The notes: generated from the letters alone by a model not told the origin. 64,000 nt of DNA from Parapristionchus giblindavisi (GCA_943737045.1 CALSFV010000160.1:1-64000), one strand, 5' to 3'; counted from the first letter of the stretch, positions 28,971 through 40,770 are shown. A program made the numbers and translations.

Positions 28971-31900
28971 TCGAAAGCTCGGTCTGAAACAGTAACTATA
29001 TAATTAAATCCATTATATTCGTCTTCAGCACAAATACAGTATCATAATACGATACAGTACTGAGAGAAGATCAAAGATTAAAATCACAACAACACGTAAA
29101 CATCTTTATTCGGTATCGGTCAATCAATAATTCACTCTATTACTTTGTCGAGTTTACATCGCTGTTGATCACTCAATATGATGCGTAAAGGACCTCATAC
29201 TTGTCGAAAGACTCGGTCTGAAACAATAACTATATAATTAAATCCATTATATTCATCTTCAGCACAAATACAGTATCATAATACGATACAGTACTGAGAG
29301 AAGATCAAAGATTAAAATCACAACAACACGTAAACATCTTTATTCGGTATCGGTCAATCAATAATTCACTGTATTACCTTGTCGATTTTACATCGTTGTT
29401 GATCAATCAATATGATGCGTGAAGGACCTCATACTTGTCGAAAGACTCGGTTTGAAATAATAACTATATAATTAAATCCATTATATTCGTCTTCAGCAGA
29501 AACACAGTATCATAATACGATACAGTTCTGAGAGAAGATCAAAGATCACAACAACACGTAAACATCTTTATTCGGTATCGGTCAATCAATAATTCACTGT
29601 ACTACCTTGTCGAGTTTACATCGATGTTGATCAATCAATATGATGCGTAAAGGAACTCATACTTGTCGAAAGACTCGGTCTGAAACAATAACTATATAAT
29701 TAAATCCATTATATTCATCTTCAACACAAATTCAGTATCATAATACGATACAGTACTGAGAGAAGATCAAAGATTAAAATCACAACAACACGTAAACATC
29801 TTTATTCGGTATCGGTCAATCAATAATTCACTGTATTACCTTGCCGAGTTTACGTCGTTGTTGATCAATCAATATGATGCGTGAAGGACCTCATACTTTT
29901 CGAAAGCTCGGTCTGAAACAGTAACTATATAATTAAATCCATTATATTCGTCTTCAGCACAAATACAGTATCATAATACGATACAGTACTGAGAGAAGAT
30001 CAAAGATTAAAATCACAACAACACGTAAACATCTTTATTCGGTATCGGTCAATCAATAATTCACTCTATTACTTTGTCGAGTTTACATCGCTGTTGATTA
30101 CTCAATATGATGCGTAAAGGACCTCATACTTGTCGAAAGACTCGGTCTGAAACAATAACTATATAATTAAATCCATTATATTCATCTTCAGCACAAATAC
30201 AGTATCATAATACGATACAGTACTGAGAGAAGATCAAAGATTAAAATCACAACAACACGTAAACATCTTTATTCGGTATCGGTCAATCAATAATTCACTG
30301 TATTACCTTGTCGATTTTACATCGTTGTTGATCAATCAATATGATGCGTGAAGGACCTCATACTTGTCGAAAGACTCGGTTTGAAATAATAACTATATAA
30401 TTAAATCCATTATATTCGTCTTCAGCAGAAACACAGTATCATAATACGATACAGTACTGAGAGAAGATCAAAGCTTAAAATCACAACAACACGTAAACAT
30501 CTTTATTCCGTATCGGTCAATCAATAATTCACTCTATTACTTTGTCGAGTTTACATCGCTGTTGATCAATCAATATGATGCGTAAAGGACCTCATACTTG
30601 TCGAAAGACTCGGTCTGAAACAATAACTATATAATTAAATCTATTATATTCATCTTCAACACAAATTCAGTATCATAATACGATACAGTACTGAGAGAAG
30701 ATCAAAGATTAAAATCACAACAACACGTAAACATCTTTATTCGGTATCGGTCAATCAATAATTCACTGTATTACCTTGCCGAGTTTACGTCGTTGTTGAT
30801 CAATCAATATGATGCGTGAAGGACCTCATACTTGTCGAAAGACTCGGTTTGAAATAATAACTATATAATTAAATCCATTATATTCGTCTTCAGCACAAAT
30901 ACAGTATCATAATACGATACAGTACTGAGAGAAGATCAAAGATTAAAATCACAACAACACGTAAACATCTTTATTCGGTATCGGTCAATCAATAATTCAC
31001 TCTATTACTTTGTCGAGTTTACATCGCTGTTGATCACTCAATATGATGCGTAAAGGACCTCATACTTGTCGAAAGACTCGGTCTGAAACAATAACTATAT
31101 AATTAAATCCATTATATTCATCTTCAGCACAAATACAGTATCATAATACGATACAGTACTGAGAGAAGATCAAAGATTAAAATCACAACAACACGTAAAC
31201 ATCTTTATTCGGTATCGGTCAATCAATAATTCACTGTATTACCTTGTCGATTTTACATCGTTGTTGATCAATCAATATGATGCGTGAAGGACCTCATACT
31301 TGTCGAAAGACTCGGTTTGAAATAATAACTATATAATTAAATCCATTATATTCGTCTTCAGCAGAAACACAGTATCATAATACGATACAGTACTGAGAGA
31401 AGATCAAAGCTTAAAATCACAACAACACGTAAACATCTTTATTCCGTATCGGTCAATCAATAATTCACTCTATTACTTTGTCGAGTTTACATCGCTGTTG
31501 ATCAATCAATATGATGCGTAAAGGACCTCATACTTGTCGAAAGACTCGGTCTGAAACAATAACTATATAATTAAATCTATTATATTCATCTTCAACACAA
31601 ATTCAGTATCATAATACGATACAGTACTGAGAGAAGATCAAAGATTAAAATCACAACAACACGTAAACATCTTTATTCGGTATCGGTCAATCAATAATTC
31701 ACTGTATTACCTTGCCGAGTTTACGTCGTTGTTGATCAATCAATATGATGCGTGAAGGACCTCATACTTTTCGAAAGCTCGGTCTGAAACAGTAACTATA
31801 TAATTAAATCCATTATATTCGTCTTCAGCACAAATACAGTATCATAATACGATACAGTACTGAGAGAAGATCAAAGATTAAAATCACAACAACACGTAAA

Positions 31901-34900
31901 CATCTTTATTCGGTATCGGGCAATCTATAATTCACTGTATTACCTTGTCGAGTTTACATCGTTGTTGATCAATCAATATGATGCGTGAAGGACCTCATAC
32001 TTTTCGAAAGACTCGGTCTGAAACAGTAACTATATAATTAAATCCATTATATTCGTCTTCAGCACAAATACACTATCATAATACGATACAGTACTGAGAG
32101 AAGATCAAAGATTAAAATCACAACAACACGTAAACATCTTTATTCGGTATCGGTCAATCAATAATTCACTCTATTACTTTGTCGAGTTTACATCGCTGTT
32201 GATCACTCAATATGATGCGTAAAGGACCTCATACTTGTCGAAAGACTCGGTCTGAAACAATAACTATATAATTAAATCCATTATATTCATCTTCAGCACA
32301 AATACAGTATCATAATACGATACAGTACTGAGAGAAGATCAAAGATTAAAATCACAACAACACGTAAACATCTTTATTCGGTATCGGTCAATCAATAATT
32401 CACTGTATTACCTTGTCGATTTTACATCGTTGTTGATCAATCAATATGATGCGTGAAGGACCTCATACTTGTCGAAAGACTCGGTTTGAAATAATAACTA
32501 TATAATTAAATCCATTATATTCGTCTTCAGCAGAAACACAGTATCATAATACGATACAGTACTGAGAGAAGATCAAAGATTAAAATCACAACAACACGTA
32601 AACATCTTTATTCGGTATCGGTCAATCAATAATTCACTGTATTACCTTGTCGATTTTACATCGTTGTTGATCAATCAATATGATGCGTGAAGGACCTCAT
32701 ACTTGTCGAAAGACTCGGTTTGAAATAATAACTATATAATTAAATCCATTATATTCGTCTTCAGCAGAAACACAGTATCATAATACGATACAGTACTGAG
32801 AGAAGATCTAAGATTAAAATCACAACAACATGTAAACATCTTTATTCGGTATCGGTCAATCAATAATTCACTGTATTACCTTGTCGATTTTACATCGTTG
32901 TTGATCAATCAATATGATGCGTGAAGGACCTCATACTTGTCGAAAGACTCGGTTTGAAATAATAACTATATAATTAAATCCATTATATTCGTCTTCAGCA
33001 GAAACACAGTATCATAATACGATACAGTACTGAGAGAAGATCAAAGATTAAAATCACAACAACACGTAAACATCTTTATTCGGTATCGGTCAATCAATAA
33101 TTCACTATATTACCTTGTCGATTTTACATCGTTGTTGATCAATCAATATGATGCGTGAAGGACCTCATACTTTTCGAAAGACTCGGTCTGAAACAGTAAC
33201 TATATAATTAAATCCATTATATTCAACTTCAGCACAAATACAGTATCATAATACGATACAGTACTGAGAGAAGATCAAAGATTAAAATCACAACAACACG
33301 TAAACATCTTTATTCGGTATCGGTCAATCAATAATTCACTGTACTACCTTGTCGAGTTTACATCGTTGTTGATCAATCAATATGATGCGTGAAGGACCTC
33401 ATACTTGTCGAAAGACTCGGTTTGAAATAATAACTATATAATTAAATCCATTATATTCGTCTTCAGCAGAAACACAGTATCATAATACGATACAGTACTG
33501 AGAGAAGATCTAAGATTAAAATCACAACAACACGTAAACATCTTTATTCGGTATCGGTCAATCAATAATTCACTATATTACCTTGTCGATTTTACATCGT
33601 TGTTGATCAATCAATATGACGCGTGAAGGACCTCATACTTTTCGAAAGACTCGGTCTGAAACAGTAACTATATAATTAAATCCATTATATTCAACTTCAG
33701 CACAAATACAGTATCATAATACGATACAGTACTGAGAGAAGATCAAAGATTAAAATCACAACAACACGTAAACATCTTTATTCGGTATCGGTCAATCAAT
33801 AATTCACTGTACTACCTTGTCGAGTTTACATCGTTGTTGATCAATCAATATGATGCGTGAAGGACCTCATACTTGTCGAAAGACTCGGTTTGAAATAATA
33901 ACTATATAATTAAATCCATTATATTCGTCTTCAGCAGAAACACAGTATCATAATACGATACAGTACTGAGAGAAGATCAAAGATTAAAATCACAACAACA
34001 CGTAAACATCTTTATTCGGTATCGGTCAATCAATAATTCACTATATTACCTTGTCGATTTTACATCGTTGTTGATCAATCAATATGACGCGTGAAGGACC
34101 TCATACTTTTCGAAAGACTCGGTCTGAAACAGTAACTATATAATTAAATCCATTATATTCAACTTCAGCACAAATACAGTATCATAATACGATACAGTAC
34201 TGAGAGAAGATCAAAGATTAAAATCACAACAACACGTAAACATCTTTATTCGGTATCGGTCAATCAATAATTCACTGTATTACCTTGTCGAGTTTACATC
34301 GTTGTTGATCAATCAATATGACGCGTGAAGGACCTCATACTTTTCGAAAGACTCGGTCTGAAACAGTAACTATATAATTAAATCCATTATATTCGTCTTC
34401 AGCACAAATACAGTATCTTAATACGATACAGTTCTGAGAGAAGATCAAAGATCACAACAACACGTAAACATCTTTATTCGGTATCGGTCAATCAATAATT
34501 CACTGTATTACCTTGTCGATTTTACATCGTTGTTGATCAATCAATATGACGCGTGAAGGACCTCATACTTTTCGAAAGACTCGGTCTGAAACAGTAACTA
34601 TATAATTAAATCCATTATATTCAACTTCAGCACAAATACAGTATCATAATACGATACAGTACTGAGAGAAGATCAAAGATTAAAATCACAACAACACGTA
34701 AACATCTTTATTCGGTATCGGTCAATCAATAATTCACTGTACTACCTTGTCGAGTTTACATCGTTGTTGATCAATCAATATGACGCGTGAAGGACCTCAT
34801 ACTTTTCGAAAGACTCGGTCTGAAACAGTAACTATATAATGAAATCCATTATATTCGTCTTCAGCACAAATACAGTATCTTAATACGATACAGTTCTGAG

Positions 34901-37900
34901 AGAAGATCAAAGATCACAACAACACGTAAACATCTTTATTCGGTATCGGTCAATCAATAATTCACTGTATTACCTTGTCGATTTTACATCGTTGTTTATC
35001 AATCAATATGATGCGTGAAGGACCTCATACTTGTCGAAAGACTCGGTTTGAAATAATAACTATATAATTAAATCCATTATATTCGTCTTCAGCAGAAACA
35101 CAGTATCATAATACGATACAGTACTGAGAGATCAAAGCTTAAAATCACAACAACACGTAAACATCTTTATTCGGTATCCGTCAATCAATAATTCACTGTA
35201 CTACCTTGTCGAGTTTACATCGCTGTTGATCAATCAATATGATGCGTAAAGGACCTCATACTTGTCGAAAGACTCGGTCTGAAACAATAACTATATAATT
35301 AAATCCATTATATTCATCTTCAACACAAATTCAGTATCATAATACGATACAGTACTGAGAGAAGATCAAAGATTAAAATCACAACAACACGTAAACATCT
35401 TTATTCGGTATCGGTCAATCAATAATTCACTGTATTACCTTGCCGAGTTTACGTCGTTGTTGATCAATCAATATGATGCGTGAAGGACCTCATACTTTTC
35501 GAAAGCTCGGTCTGAAACAGTAACTATATAATTAAATCCATTATATTCGTCTTCAGCACAAATACAGTATCATAATACGATACAGTACTGAGAGAAGATC
35601 AAAGATTAAAATCACAACAACACGTAAACATCTTTATTCGGTATCGGTCAATCAATAATTCACTCTATTACTTTGTCGAGTTTACATCGCTGTTGATCAC
35701 TCAATATGATGCGTAAAGGACCTCATACTTGTCGAAAGACTCGGTCTGAAACAATAACTATATAATTAAATCCATTATATTCATCTTCAGCACAAATACA
35801 GTATCATAATACGATACAGTACTGAGAGAAGATCAAAGATTAAAATCACAACAACACGTAAACATCTTTATTCGGTATCGGTCAATCAATAATTCACTGT
35901 ATTACCTTGTCGATTTTACATCGTTGTTGATCAATCAATATGATGCGTGAAGGACCTCATACTTGTCGAAAGACTCGGTTTGAAATAATAACTATATAAT
36001 TAAATCCATTATATTCGTCTTCAGCAGAAACACAGTATCATAATACGATACAGTTCTGAGAGAAGATCAAAGATCACAACAACACGTAAACATCTTTATT
36101 CGGTATCGGTCAATCAATAATTCACTGTACTACCTTGTCGAGTTTACATCGATGTTGATCAATCAATATGATGCGTAAAGGAACTCATACTTGTCGAAAG
36201 ACTCGGTCTGAAACAATAACTATATAATTAAATCCATTATATTCATCTTCAACACAAATTCAGTATCATAATACGATACAGTACTGAGAGAAGATCAAAG
36301 ATTAAAATCACAACAACACGTAAACATCTTTATTCGGTATCGGTCAATCAATAATTCACTGTATTACCTTGCCGAGTTTACGTCGTTGTTGATCAATCAA
36401 TATGATGCGTAAAGGACCTCATACTTGTCGAAAGACTCGGTCTGAAACAATAACTATATAATTAAATCCATTATATTCATCTTCAGCACAAATACAGTAT
36501 CATAATACGATACAGTACTGAGAGAAGATCAAAGATTAAAATCACAACAACACGTAAACATCTTTATTCGGTATCGGTCAATCAATAATTCACTGTATTA
36601 CCTTGTCGATTTTACATCGTTGTTGATCAATCAATATGATGCGTGAAGGACCTCATACTTGTCGAAAGACTCGGTTTGAAATAATAACTATATAATTAAA
36701 TCCATTATATTCGTCTTCAGCAGAAACACAGTATCATAATACGATACAGTACTGAGAGAAGATCAAAGCTTAAAATCACAACAACACGTAAACATCTTTA
36801 TTCCGTATCGGTCAATCAATAATTCACTCTATTACTTTGTCGAGTTTACATCGCTGTTGATCAATCAATATGATGCGTAAAGGACCTCATACTTGTCGAA
36901 AGACTCGGTCTGAAACAATAACTATATAATTAAATCTATTATATTCATCTTCAACACAAATTCAGTATCATAATACGATACAGTACTGAGAGAAGATCAA
37001 AGATTAAAATCACAACAACACGTAAACATCTTTATTCGGTATCGGTCAATCAATAATTCACTGTATTACCTTGCCGAGTTTACGTCGTTGTTGATCAATC
37101 AATATGATGCGTGAAGGACCTCATACTTGTCGAAAGACTCGGTTTGAAATAATAACTATATAATTAAATCCATTATATTCGTCTTCAGCACAAATACAGT
37201 ATCATAATACGATACAGTACTGAGAGAAGATCAAAGATTAAAATCACAACAACACGTAAACATCTTTATTCGGTATCGGTCAATCAATAATTCACTCTAT
37301 TACTTTGTCGAGTTTACATCGCTGTTGATCACTCAATATGATGCGTAAAGGACCTCATACTTGTCGAAAGACTCGGTCTGAAACAATAACTATATAATTA
37401 AATCCATTATATTCATCTTCAGCACAAATACAGTATCATAATACGATACAGTACTGAGAGAAGATCAAAGATTAAAATCACAACAACACGTAAACATCTT
37501 TATTCGGTATCGGTCAATCAATAATTCACTGTATTACCTTGTCGATTTTACATCGTTGTTGATCAATCAATATGATGCGTGAAGGACCTCATACTTGTCG
37601 AAAGACTCGGTTTGAAATAATAACTATATAATTAAATCCATTATATTCGTCTTCAGCAGAAACACAGTATCATAATACGATACAGTACTGAGAGAAGATC
37701 AAAGCTTAAAATCACAACAACACGTAAACATCTTTATTCCGTATCGGTCAATCAATAATTCACTCTATTACTTTGTCGAGTTTACATCGCTGTTGATCAA
37801 TCAATATGATGCGTAAAGGACCTCATACTTGTCGAAAGACTCGGTCTGAAACAATAACTATATAATTAAATCTATTATATTCATCTTCAACACAAATTCA

Positions 37901-39025
37901 GTATCATAATACGATACAGTACTGAGAGAAGATCAAAGATTAAAATCACAACAACACGTAAACATCTTTATTCGGTATCGGTCAATCAATAATTCACTGT
38001 ATTACCTTGCCGAGTTTACGTCGTTGTTGATCAATCAATATGATGCGTGAAGGACCTCATACTTTTCGAAAGCTCGGTCTGAAACAGTAACTATATAATT
38101 AAATCCATTATATTCGTCTTCAGCACAAATACAGTATCATAATACGATACAGTACTGAGAGAAGATCAAAGATTAAAATCACAACAACACGTAAACATCT
38201 TTATTCGGTATCGGGCAATCTATAATTCACTGTATTACCTTGTCGAGTTTACATCGTTGTTGATCAATCAATATGATGCGTGAAGGACCTCATACTTTTC
38301 GAAAGACTCGGTCTGAAACAATAACTATATAATTAAATCCATTATATTCATCTTCAGCACAAATACAGTATCATAATACGATACAGTACTGAGAGAAGAT
38401 CAAAGATTAAAATCACAACAACACGTAAACATCTTTATTCGGTATCGGTCAATCAATAATTCACTGTATTACCTTGCCGAGTTTACGTCGTTGTTGATCA
38501 ATCAATATGATGCGTGAAGGACCTCATACTTGTCGAAAGACTCGGTTTGAAATAATAACTATATAATTAAATCCATTATATTCGTCTTCAGCAGAAACAC
38601 AGTATCATAATACGATACAGTACTGAGAGAAGATCTAAGATTAAAATCACAACAACATGTAAACATCTTTATTCGGTATCGGTCAATCAATAATTCACTG
38701 TATTACCTTGTCGATTTTACATCGTTGTTGATCAATCAATATGATGCGTGAAGGACCTCATACTTGTCGAAAGACTCGGTTTGAAATAATAACTATATAA
38801 TTAAATCCATTATATTCGTCTTCAGCAGAAACACAGTATCATAATACGATACAGTACTGAGAGAAGATCAAAGATTAAAATCACAACAACACGTAAACAT
38901 CTTTATTCGGTATCGGTCAATCAATAATTCACTATATTACCTTGTCGATTTTACATCGTTGTTGATCAATCAATATGATGCGTGAAGGACCTCATACTTG
39001 TCGAAAGACTCGGTTTGAAATAATA
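28971..39025 (+). repeat. Variant-rich satellite sub-array left of the palindrome
   Basis: A change of monomer set begins where CGAAAGCTCGGTC appears (AGACTCGG shortened by 2 bp), joined by GATCACTCAATATG, TTCAACACAAATTCAG, TTGCCGAGTTTACGTCG and TTCATCTTCAGC variants. A large duplication is visible: ATCGATGTTGATC with AAAGGAACTC occurs at 29,621 and 36,149 (6,528 bp apart), and GGGCAATCTATAATTC at 31,921 and 38,216 (6,295 bp apart). The two spacings differ by one monomer. The block from about 32,238 to 38,298 has no counterpart in the right arm of the palindrome. Confidence 0.85.
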
Positions 39026-39560
39026 TCGTACATGTAAAAATCTTTGTATCATGAACGGTGTGAATGAGTCTGAACGGATCAGGCCGATCAACCAGTTTTT
39101 GAGCGAACAGTGCATTTTCGTGATATTTCTTTCTTTTCAATGTTTTTTTCTCATTCGAATCTACTGTAGTAAAAGAAAAGAGACCAAAATATTGCCGTTT
39201 AACGTAAATCATTGGTTTAATTCTGAATAAATTGTTCCGAAATAATTTATCTGCACTTGTGGCGGGCCACAATATACGCGGCCGGCCATTAATCCCGGAA
39301 GTTGCCGAATGATGATTTGGCAAGTTGCCAATTCTTAGGCATAGTCAGCGTCGCTTCCTCTTTTCCCATTTAATTCTTGATTTATCGTTTAGTTTTAGCT
39401 TTTCCTTGTTTCAGATTGAATGTAATCTCGAGTGGGACATGTTGCGGCCCATCACGCAGTGAAAGAAGATGAGTGAACGTAGGATAGGTGACTCTTTTCT
39501 TCCTTCCTTTCTCATTTCACACCTATTCATTCTTTTCACTGATATGCATCATAGTATCAA
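39026..39560. other. Non-satellite island, outer part of left arm
   Basis: Unique-looking sequence begins after GAAATAATA. The first bases include ACATGTAAAAATCTTT, which resembles the satellite segment ACATGTAAACATCTTT, so the junction may lie inside a degraded monomer. Within this stretch TTGGCAAGTTGCCAA at 39,317-39,331 is a 7-bp-arm dyad, and a pyrimidine-rich run followed by TTTCAG at 39,409-39,414 resembles a splice acceptor. No convincing coding frame is present. The mirrored copy is 42,533-43,067. Confidence 0.6.
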
Positions 39561-39565
39561 GCTTA

Positions 39566-39633
39566 CGGAATAGCGGGTTATAGGCATAGCCGAAGCTACC
39601 CGGAATAGCGGGTTACAGGAGAAGCCGAAGCTA
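39566..39633 (+). repeat. Tandem pair of 33-bp units
   Basis: Two copies, 39,566-39,598 and 39,601-39,633, each from CGGAATAGCGGGTTA to GCCGAAGCTA, with four mismatches clustered in the middle and a period of 35 bp. No function is apparent. Confidence 0.85.
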
Positions 39634-40003
39634 GAAGCGGAAGTCCACACGGATTTTACTGTTTATTAATTTCCCTTTGAACAACTTGCAATTTCATCGC
39701 TATAACAGTACAATAGCGAACCTAGGTGCAATCGTAGAATTTGTCATGTATTCTGTATCGGTGTGATGAATAACTAGAGTAATTTATCTCGCAATCAACC
39801 ATAATATGATAAATAATATATTGTCAGGATATGCGGCTTGGATGAGGGATGAGTCCTAGGCTCCAACTCTGTTGAGACGAACATGCAGACACTTCCTACG
39901 GTTCAGGTATGGAGAGTTTAGAAGTTTCCCCTATTTTCAATCAATTCATGTGTGACAGTTTGCACCATACATTTTCGAGCACCCACATTGTGAGTGAGCA
40001 CTT
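39634..40003. other. Left arm, region with a splice-like module
   Basis: The segment AGAGTAATTTATCTCGCAAT at 39,776 onward, leading to TTGTCAGG at 39,821-39,828, is a diverged copy of the segment at 40,494-40,550 (AGAGTAATGTATCTCGCAAT to TTTCAGG), 718 bp downstream. Both are followed by a donor-like CAG/GTATGG (39,904 onward) or CAG/GTACGG (40,598 onward). The 79 nt between acceptor-like and donor-like sites here has stops in the frames I checked, so it would be non-coding if an exon. The mirrored copy is 42,090-42,459. Confidence 0.45.
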
Positions 40004-40045
40004 TTGTCAATACGGTCAGTTGTGAGACTCGAAACCCATCTAGGA

Positions 40046-40249
40046 ATGTGCGGGAGATCGAGAATAGTAAGAATCACCCCATGCCGGGTCAGTTTTGAGT
40101 ACTTGAGATGTAGATCGGGTCAGTTTTGTTCAAATTTCGGGTCAGTTTATAATTCGCAAAAACAACAGATTGTGGGTGGGGCGAAAATGTATGGTTTGCA
40201 CGATGTATTTTTGTATTTTCTAGACGAAATCACAAATTGTACTAGCTAG
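40046..40249 (+). CDS. Hypothetical 67-aa open frame, left arm
   Basis: Open from the first ATG at 40,046 to a stop at 40,247-40,249; the frame extends upstream to a TTG at 40,004 with no better start. No recognised domain, no signal peptide or membrane segment. Part of the frame is made of the CGGTCAGTTT-type short repeats, and the protein is Ser/Arg/Cys-rich in its first half. An identical copy lies in the right arm, but that follows from the palindrome and is not independent evidence of selection. It may be a chance open frame. Confidence 0.15.
   Translation: MCGRSRIVRITPCRVSFEYLRCRSGQFCSNFGSVYNSQKQQIVGGAKMYGLHDVFLYFLDEITNCTS
40085..40148 (+). repeat. Three spaced copies of CGGGTCAGTTT
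   Basis: Copies begin at 40,085, 40,116 and 40,138 (steps of 31 and 22 bp). A weaker CGGTCAGTT lies at 40,013. Spaced direct repeats of one 10-11 bp motif resemble a cluster of binding sites, but no factor is recognised. Confidence 0.6.
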
Positions 40250-40255
40250 TAATGC

Positions 40256-40283
40256 TATATTTGTATAACTTTATACAAATATA
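40256..40283. repeat. Perfect 13-bp hairpin with 2-nt loop, left arm
   Basis: TATATTTGTATAA and TTATACAAATATA are exact reverse complements separated by CT. All 13 pairs are present but mostly A-T. Just upstream, ACTAGCTAGT at 40,241-40,250 is a 10-bp palindrome. It could be a small transposon remnant or a cruciform-prone site. No poly-T run or transposon gene accompanies it. Confidence 0.75.
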
Positions 40284-40493
40284 AGTGCTTAAACAATGAT
40301 TCTTCCTAAAAAAGCAATTTCCCTGATAAAAATGTAGTAAAAACATAATATTTATTGCTCTGATGTTATTATGATCACAATCCTTACATTCTCCCTTCCC
40401 TCCTACCTCATTTACTCGTTGTTTCTTATGTTGGAACCTCCTCTGAACATACTATAAACTTGGAATCGTTTTTCATTGGTTTTGCGATCAATT
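40284..40493. other. Left arm stretch without recognisable features
   Basis: A+T-rich sequence with a short C/T-rich run (CTCCCTTCCCTCC near 40,391). I see no coding frame, repeat or signal. The mirrored stretch is 41,600-41,809. Confidence 0.6.
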
Positions 40494-40527
40494 AGAGTAA
40501 TGTATCTCGCAATAAATCATACGTAAT

Positions 40528-40704
40528 ATGACTAAGACTATAATTTCAGGTCGTGTAAGTGTACAAGTCCGGCGGTGTCTACGTCGATTCCATCAACCAG
40601 GTACGGTGTCCCGTTCACTACGGTATCACTTCAAGTATGGATATGCCCTAATATTTTGGTGTGGACCGTTGCCGTATTGGTATAAAGAATTGATCGTGGA
40701 CTAA
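40528..40704 (+). CDS. Small 58-aa open frame starting with ATG
   Basis: ATG at 40,528 and TAA at 40,702-40,704. The first half is Arg-rich and includes IISGR-x-S-V-x-VRR; the second half is aromatic-rich (FWCGPLPYWY). The frame runs across an acceptor-like TTTCAG/G and a donor-like CCAG/GTACGG, so part of it may be an exon and part an intron. Five substitutions separate it from the right-arm copy, and all five would change an amino acid in this frame. That argues against ordinary purifying selection on the whole ORF. No known family is recognised. Confidence 0.2.
   Translation: MTKTIISGRVSVQVRRCLRRFHQPGTVSRSLRYHFKYGYALIFWCGPLPYWYKELIVD
40550..40600 (+). other. Candidate 51-nt exon, left arm
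   Basis: Bounded by TTTCAG/G (acceptor-like) and CCAG/GTACGG (donor-like). Its length is a multiple of three. The open frame enters at codon position 2 and leaves after position 1, so joining to the next acceptor at 40,749 keeps the frame open. An alternative donor with full GTAAGT consensus lies inside it at 40,555. Only one of the eight clear arm mismatches (40,586) is in this segment, and seven lie in the following 148-nt candidate intron. Splicing is inferred; the polypyrimidine tracts are weak. Confidence 0.3.
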
Positions 40705-40770
40705 TCGATACTATTTGAATACAATAATTCACTTTGCTATAATTTCAGGTCGTAATCGAGTACGAGTCCG
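40586..40770 (+). repeat. Palindrome left arm, diverging inner part
   Basis: Mirrors 41,323-41,507 without indels, but with mismatches at 40,586, 40,628, 40,631, 40,635, 40,643, 40,715, 40,719 and 40,738, then several between 40,752 and 40,765. Similarity disappears after about 40,770. The change from no mismatches to many is abrupt. Confidence 0.85.

Larger units (their letters stand above)
1..39025 (+). repeat. Main satellite DNA array, 234-bp monomer
   Basis: Head-to-tail tandem repeat with no interruption. Monomer starts, taken at the AGACTCGG landmark, fall at 1, 229, 463, 697, 928, 1162, 1396, 1624 and so on. Full monomers are 234 bp. Two recurrent shorter forms are 231 bp (AAG lost in GAGAGAAGATC, usually followed by AAAGCTT) and 228 bp (6 bp lost in AAGATTAAAATC). 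Monomers differ mainly at fixed diagnostic sites: GTTTGAAATAATAAC or GTCTGAAACAGTAAC, CAGCAGAAACACAG or CAGCACAAATACAG, ATGATGCGTG or ATGACGCGTG, CTTGTCG or CTTTTCG. G+C of a full monomer is about 32%. No significant ORF occurs in it on either strand. This is constitutive heterochromatin by family resemblance; the species and any published satellite name are unknown to me. Confidence 0.98.
38299..40585 (+). repeat. Palindrome left arm, near-identical part
   Basis: Position x pairs with 82,093 minus x. The first 727 bases are satellite and the rest non-satellite. I saw no indel and no mismatch against 41,508-43,794 in the stretches compared, and the long open frames are identical in both arms at mirrored coordinates. 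The first mismatch inward is at 40,586 (G against A). Outward, the mirror stops at about 38,298, where CTTTTCG stands against CTTGTCG. Confidence 0.92.

Noticed and set aside
1..39025. CRISPR array
   Set aside because: The repeat is a full 234-bp tandem unit without unique spacers, there are no cas genes, and the context is eukaryotic.
38970..39323. 117-codon minus-strand open frame, with an identical mirrored copy at 42,770-43,123 on the plus strand
   Set aside because: It starts with TTG, its last 15-20 codons are satellite sequence read backwards, and no domain is visible. The two identical copies are explained by the palindrome. An internal ATG start would leave about 80 codons, still ending in satellite.
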